Below are positions 60,540-64,000 of a stretch of 64,000 bases of DNA, piece after piece. The first letter of the stretch is position 1. Each line of letters starts with the position of its first letter. This stretch comes from JANXAZ01 sp964504655 (lineage in GTDB: Bacteria > Pseudomonadota > Alphaproteobacteria > Geminicoccales > Geminicoccaceae), in assembly GCA_964504655.1 (NCBI GenBank), contig CAZDFD010000001.1, positions 58,406-122,405 of the forward strand, given 5' to 3'. The position numbers were made by a program, and so were the translations under genes. The notes below the pieces were generated by a model. The model was not told the origin of the DNA. It was given only the letters and a program-made list of their open reading frames with translations, and searched no databases.

Positions 60540-60964
60540 TCGGCGCCGCGCGGGCCCGCCGCACCCTCGCCTACGGCGAGCTCCTGCGTGCCTTCGGCCG
60601 GCGCCCGGCGCCGCGCAACGTGGCGGCGCTCTGCCGTGACCTCGGCCGGCTCGAGGCCCTGCTGCGGCCCCGCGGCGTGCCCGACCTCGCCTGCCTCGTG
60701 GTGCGCGCTGCGGACGGGCTGCCCGGGGTCGGCTGGTTCACGAGCGAGAGCCGCGCCGGCGCCTTCGACGGCCCGCCCGACGGACCCGCCGCCCTTTCGC
60801 ATCTGCGCTCCTGCCAGGAGCGGGCCTTCGCCTGGGCCGCCTCAGCGCGGGCGGAAGCGGTCGTTCTGGCCGGGCAGCGGCCGGGCGAGCAGGCCGTCCG
60901 GGCGGACCAGGAGGACGAGGGCCAGGACGGCGAAGGTCGCGACGTCGCGCCAAGCCCCGCCTAG
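60536..60964 (+). CDS. Hypothetical protein translationally coupled to the GST gene
   Basis: The frame encodes RTLAYGELLRAFGRRPAPRNVAALCRDLGRLEALLRPRG, which reads like a small winged-helix-type domain, followed by PDLACLVVRAADGLPGVGWF. I remember similar uncharacterised proteobacterial proteins but no named function. No ATG, GTG or TTG occurs before the conserved part; a CTG at 60536-60538 overlapping the GST TGA is the likely start (142 residues). The frame is open further upstream to 60506 and beyond. Its last 120 bases are antisense to the LivH-like gene. Confidence 0.5.
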   Translation: MIGAARARRTLAYGELLRAFGRRPAPRNVAALCRDLGRLEALLRPRGVPDLACLVVRAADGLPGVGWFTSESRAGAFDGPPDGPAALSHLRSCQERAFAWAASARAEAVVLAGQRPGEQAVRADQEDEGQDGEGRDVAPSPA

Positions 60965-62164
60965 GGCCGCGGTCCAGCCGGTCTCGAGCGCGCCGATCAG
61001 GAGCCCGCCCATGGCCGCGCCATGGACCGAGCCGAGGCCGCCCACGATCGCCGCGGTGAGCCCCTTGAGGCCGAGCAGGAAACCGGCCTCGGGCCCGAGC
61101 GTGCCGAACGCCACGACCAGGATCGTGCCCGCCACGCCCGCCGCGGCGCCGGCCAGAGCCAAGCAGTGGACCCGCAGCCGGTCGGGATCGAGGCCCATGA
61201 GCGCCACCATGCCCGGATCGTCGGCAGCGGCGCGCAGGGCGCGGCCGAGGGCGGTGCGGGCGAGGAGGTGATGGATCGCCGCCCAGGCGAGGAGCGCCCC
61301 GGCGACGATCGCCACCTGGCGGCGACTGGCCACCACCTCGAAGCCCTCGACCGCGAGTCGCCAGGCGGGCTCGGCCAACAGCGGTGGCAGCCAGCGCTCG
61401 CGCGCCCCGGTGGCGAGGCGGAGCCCCTCGCGCAGGACGAGCGACAGGCCGAGGGTGGCGACGAGCGGGGCGAGGCCGGGGCTGGCCCAGATCCGCCGCG
61501 CCGCACCGCCACCGCTCCGCCCGGAGGCGAGCGCCGTGGTGCCGGCGGCCAGGAGTACGGCGAGCGGGACGGCGAGCCCGAGCGGCAGACCGATCGTGCC
61601 CGAGAGACCGACCACGGCCACGAGCGCCACCGCCGCGCCGAGCGCCGCCAGATCGCCCAGGGCCAGATGCAGCCGGCCCGTGAGCGACCAGACCAGCGTG
61701 CAGGCGACGGCCAGGAGCGTGTAGGCGGCAGCGACGCCGGCGCCGTTGATCGCCTGCTGGAGCAGGAGTGCCGACTGCGGCGGGCGCGCCGGCGTCGGGT
61801 CCGGGGCCGGCACCGCCGCTGGCCGGGCGAGCAGGACGGTCTCGAGGAGCAACAGCGCCGCAGCCCCGAGCGCCTCGCCGTCGGGCAGGCGGACGGCCAC
61901 GAGGCGGGGCGGGTCGAGCGCCCCCGCGGGTGCTGCGAAACCGCAGCGGAGCGAGCGCTCGGGCGGATCCGACCCGGCCGACCGCCAACGCAGCACGACC
62001 TCGAGGGCGGCATGCTCGACCCGGACCGCAGCGGCCGCCGGCGGGTCCGGCTCGACCCGCGCCAGGATCGCCCGGCAGAGGCCCTCGCGTGGCCCCTCGG
62101 CCGAGGCGCAGCCAGCGAGCAGGACGAGCGCCGGAGCGAAGCGCGCCCGCCAGCCGACGGCCGC
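60842..62164 (-). CDS. LivH-family branched-chain amino acid ABC permease with lipoprotein-like N-terminal extension
   Basis: The C-terminal 290 residues are a LivH-type permease with about eight helices (QQAINGAGVAAAYTLLAVACTLVW, AADDPGMVALMGLDPDRLRVHCLALAGAAAGVAG, GLKGLTAAIVGGLGSVHGAAMGG). Before it is a periplasmic-looking region of about 130 residues led by a lipobox-like ALVLLAGC. Comparable fused permeases exist in Rhodobacteraceae. No ATG, GTG or TTG precedes the lipobox in frame, so the 5' limit is uncertain; internal GTGs would delete the lipobox. No livG, livM, livF or livK is nearby. Confidence 0.78.
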   Translation of the reverse strand, partial: AAVGWRARFAPALVLLAGCASAEGPREGLCRAILARVEPDPPAAAAVRVEHAALEVVLRWRSAGSDPPERSLRCGFAAPAGALDPPRLVAVRLPDGEALGAAALLLLETVLLARPAAVPAPDPTPARPPQSALLLQQAINGAGVAAAYTLLAVACTLVWSLTGRLHLALGDLAALGAAVALVAVVGLSGTIGLPLGLAVPLAVLLAAGTTALASGRSGGGAARRIWASPGLAPLVATLGLSLVLREGLRLATGARERWLPPLLAEPAWRLAVEGFEVVASRRQVAIVAGALLAWAAIHHLLARTALGRALRAAADDPGMVALMGLDPDRLRVHCLALAGAAAGVAGTILVVAFGTLGPEAGFLLGLKGLTAAIVGGLGSVHGAAMGGLLIGALETGWTAALGGAWRDVATFAVLALVLLVRPDGLLARPLPGQNDRFRPR

Positions 62165-62234
62165 GGCTCTGGCGGTCCGGCCGAGCGGTCTGGTAGCCTC
62201 CGAGGTCGGGACCAGGGAACCGGGGAGGCAGGCC

Positions 62235-62891
62235 GTGGGCGGCCGGGTCGGGTGGATCGCGAGGCTCGCCGCGACCTCGGTGGCGCTGGCCGGTCTCGTT
62301 CCGGTCGGCTGGGCGGGCACCGCCCGGTCGGCCGCATCCGCGCCGCTCCAGGCGGCGGGCCTCGAGTTCAGTGACGAGGAGGGCGGAGTGGTGCTTCGCG
62401 ACGCCTTCGGCAGCGGCACGCCCGAGGACCCGATCACCCTCGTCGAGGACATCACCGAGGACGGTCCGGCGGTGGTCACCGTGCGCGGCATGCGGACGGC
62501 CTTCGGCAACCGAGCCACCCCGGGCCACGGCGTCGGCTTCGTGCTGGTCAAGATCGTGCGCAATCTCACGCGCCGGCCCTGGCACAGCTTCGAGATGGAG
62601 CTGCGCGAGATCAAGACCCGCACCAGCACCTTCGAGGACGGGCTCTCGTTCGGCCAGGCGATGGGCGGCGAGCGGGTGTTCGGTTCGGACCGGTTCGACG
62701 CGATGCGGCAGACCGACGAGCCGCTCGATTCGGTAGTGTTCAGCGGCGCCATCATCCAGCCGGGCGAGAGCGTCACCGTTCGGGTGGTGGTGACCGACTT
62801 CTCGCCCAACTGGCAGTTCTACCTCCTGCAGCGGCGCGACGCGCCGATCGCCCTCCTGCCCGACGCCGCCTCGGCGGCGGCCCTGCCTTGA
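62235..62891 (+). CDS. Hypothetical exported protein
   Basis: A 218-residue protein from a GTG preceded by GGGGAGG. It has a hydrophobic signal (about residues 8-30) and a beta-rich mature part with EDITEDGPAVVTVRGMRTAFG, FVLVKIVRNLTRRPWHSFEMELREI and a final VTVRVVVTDFSPNWQFYLLQRRD. The repeating strand pattern suggests an Ig-like or adhesin-like fold; I do not recognise the family. Its stop overlaps the start of the Crp/Fnr gene as TTGA, so the two are probably coregulated. Confidence 0.65.
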   Translation: MGGRVGWIARLAATSVALAGLVPVGWAGTARSAASAPLQAAGLEFSDEEGGVVLRDAFGSGTPEDPITLVEDITEDGPAVVTVRGMRTAFGNRATPGHGVGFVLVKIVRNLTRRPWHSFEMELREIKTRTSTFEDGLSFGQAMGGERVFGSDRFDAMRQTDEPLDSVVFSGAIIQPGESVTVRVVVTDFSPNWQFYLLQRRDAPIALLPDAASAAALP

Positions 62892-63637
62892 GCGGTGAGG
62901 CCCGACCGCGCGGCGGGCCGGAAACCGAGCTCGTGGCGCGCTACCCGGGTCTCGCCGGGCTCGACCCGGCGGGCCGGGCGCGCCTGCTCGCAGCGGCCGT
63001 GCCGGTGAGCTTCGCGGCAGGCCGCACGCTGTTCCACGCAGGTGCCGCCTGCGAGGGCTACCTCCTCGTGCTCGAGGGCTCGCTCCGGGTGTCGCTCCTG
63101 GGCGAGGGCGGCCACGAAATCCTCCTCTATCGGGTCGGGCCGGGCGAGAGCTGCGTCTTGACGACGACCTGCCTCCTGGGTGGGCAGACCTACCCGGCCG
63201 AGGGGGTGGTCGAGGAACCGGTCCGCGGGCTGCTCCTGCCGGTGGCGACGGTCGAGGCGCTGCTCGACGCCTCGCCGGCCTTCCGCCGCTTCGCGCTCGC
63301 CCAGATCGGCGAGCGCTTGGCAGAACTCCTGACACTGGTCAGCGAGGTGGCGTTCCGGCGGATGGACGCGCGGCTCGCCGCTTGGCTCGCCGAGCGCGGG
63401 GCGCGGCAGGGACCGTCGCTCAAGGTGACCCACGAGGCGATCGCCAGGGAGCTCGGCACGGCGCGCGAGGTGGTGAGCAGGCTCCTCAAGGAACTCGAGC
63501 GGCGCGGCCTCCTCCGGCTCGGCCGCGGCACGGTCGAGCTTCGGCCGGATGCTTTCCGCACCCTCGGCCGGCTCGCCGGACGCGATGTCGCGCCCGTGGG
63601 TGACGAGGTCACCGACGCCGGCCCGCGCGCCCGCTAG
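62888..63637 (+). CDS. Crp/Fnr-family transcriptional regulator with a cysteine pair
   Basis: 249 residues with a cNMP-binding-like beta-roll (about 40-130) and a Crp-type HTH (VTHEAIARELGTAREVVSRLLKELE, about 177-202). It lacks the N-terminal Cys cluster of FNR, so it is not an oxygen sensor of that kind. Instead Cys89 and Cys95 in GESCVLTTTCLLGG, plus Cys55, may form a redox- or sulfur-responsive site. It starts with TTG. Neighbour of a DUF2892 gene, a linkage known for regulators of sulfide and persulfide responses. It could also act on the FNR box at 52636, which is unproven. Confidence 0.85.
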   Translation: MSGEARPRGGPETELVARYPGLAGLDPAGRARLLAAAVPVSFAAGRTLFHAGAACEGYLLVLEGSLRVSLLGEGGHEILLYRVGPGESCVLTTTCLLGGQTYPAEGVVEEPVRGLLLPVATVEALLDASPAFRRFALAQIGERLAELLTLVSEVAFRRMDARLAAWLAERGARQGPSLKVTHEAIARELGTAREVVSRLLKELERRGLLRLGRGTVELRPDAFRTLGRLAGRDVAPVGDEVTDAGPRAR

Positions 63638-63688
63638 ACATCATGACGAGGGGCCCTTCGGCGGGCCCGTACGACGGAGGGAACGGGG

Positions 63689-63883
63689 ATGTCCGTCAAC
63701 ATGGGGCAGATCGACCGGATGATCCGCGGGCTGGTCGGGCTCGTGCTGCTGGCGCTCGTCTTCGTGGGGCCGCAGACGCCCTGGGGCTGGATCGGGCTGA
63801 TCCCGCTCGTGACCGCGATCGTCGGCGTGTGCCCGGCCTACTCGCTCCTCGGCATCCGCACCTGCCCGGCGCAGAAGGCCTGA
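63689..63883 (+). CDS. DUF2892 (YgaP transmembrane domain) protein
   Basis: A 64-residue membrane protein with two helices (about 12-27 and 34-48) and the characteristic MGQIDRMIRGLVGLVLL start and GVCPAYSLLGIRTCP end, with Cys48 and Cys59. The family corresponds to the transmembrane tail of YgaP-type rhodanese proteins, and separate copies often accompany sulfur-related genes. It lies 51 bases after the Crp/Fnr gene with a GGAGG ribosome-binding site, and two hairpins follow it. Confidence 0.88.
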   Translation: MSVNMGQIDRMIRGLVGLVLLALVFVGPQTPWGWIGLIPLVTAIVGVCPAYSLLGIRTCPAQKA

Positions 63884-63894
63884 GCAACCAGCGA

Positions 63895-63958
63895 CGGCCC
63901 GGGGTTGCCGGGCCGCCCGCGAGCGTCGCGCTCCCGCTGGGGAGCGCGAGGCTCGCGG
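63895..63958 (+). terminator. Tandem hairpins after the DUF2892 gene
   Basis: Two stem-loops follow the stop codon. The first (63895-63915) has a perfect 8-bp stem with a five-base loop. The second (63917-63935 with 63940-63958) has a 19-bp stem with one mismatch and a four-base loop. No T run follows, but the strength and position fit transcription termination or 3'-end stabilisation for the Crp/Fnr-DUF2892 unit. Confidence 0.6.
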
Positions 63959-64000
63959 CCCAGCGGGGCCAGGGCGGGGCCGCGATCGTGACGGGTGCAG

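Noticed and set aside
62888..63637. The Crp/Fnr gene as an oxygen-sensing FNR
   Set aside because: The N-terminal cysteine cluster is absent; its Cys55, Cys89 and Cys95 do not match FNR spacing.
1..64000. CRISPR arrays, insertion sequences, prophage or integrative elements
   Set aside because: No regularly spaced repeats, transposase, integrase or attachment-like direct repeats were seen; gene order is that of conserved chromosome.

Overview
The window is about 72% G+C and densely packed with single-copy bacterial genes, most of them joined by 1-4 bp stop/start overlaps (ATGA, GTGA, TTGA). Gene order and content point to an alphaproteobacterium, probably from the Rhodospirillales neighbourhood: the block phoH-ybeY-corC-lnt-xre-metK-trmB, the glnD-murJ-trpS neighbourhood, a Ros/MucR regulator, short bacterial ProS, TsaB/RimI and Nfu. 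No rRNA, tRNA, CRISPR array, transposase or prophage was seen, so this looks like stable chromosome rather than an island.

Layout. 1-7761 (minus strand): trmB (cut by the window edge), metK, an Xre regulator, lnt, corC, ybeY, phoH and miaB. 7891-12505: a MucR regulator with unusually low G+C, a TusA-like sulfur carrier, rimI, tsaB, nfu, a DUF2333 protein and trpS. 12588-18077: murJ, a BenE-type transporter and glnD. 18171-23347 (plus): cytochrome c maturation genes ccmD-E-F-G-H-I without ccmABC. 23358-30073: moaE, moaD, pgsA, uvrC, a DUF305 protein, a Cys-rich secreted protein, a threonine-dehydratase-like enzyme, a lone hisE-like gene and an EamA transporter. 30074-30568 is an apparently empty stretch. 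30569-33789: lolD, lolC/E, proS.

33881-40579 (plus) is a thiamine salvage operon. A promoter and TPP riboswitch, whose closing stem contains the start codon, precede a fused thiM-thiE, thiD, an unexpected TRAP-type substrate-binding protein, tenA and the pyrimidine-precursor ABC transporter thiZ-thiX-thiY. Imported pyrimidine is processed by TenA and ThiD and joined to thiazole by the ThiE half.

41333-59038 is dominated by a [NiFe]-hydrogenase locus in two divergent operons. The rightward one encodes a group 1c-like (Hyb) enzyme: small subunit, HybA ferredoxin, HybB quinone-reactive membrane protein, large subunit, the maturation protease HybD, a second HypC and HybE. The leftward one encodes a c-type cytochrome, HupK-like, HypA, B, F, C, D, E, HypX and HupE, i.e. 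nickel supply and active-site assembly. A perfect FNR/FixK box, TTGAT-N4-ATCAA, lies between them at 52636-52649 and probably switches both on at low oxygen. A photolyase/cryptochrome and a DUF2256 protein lie just beyond hupE. The ccm cluster provides haem attachment needed for the cytochrome.

59045-64000: a secreted trypsin-like protease, a glutathione S-transferase-like protein, an unrecognised small protein, an orphan LivH-like permease with a lipoprotein-like front end, an exported protein of unknown function, a Crp/Fnr regulator with a cysteine pair instead of the FNR cluster, and a DUF2892 membrane protein followed by tandem hairpins. Together the content suggests a microaerobic, H2-oxidising, c-type-cytochrome-containing bacterium that salvages thiamine precursors.
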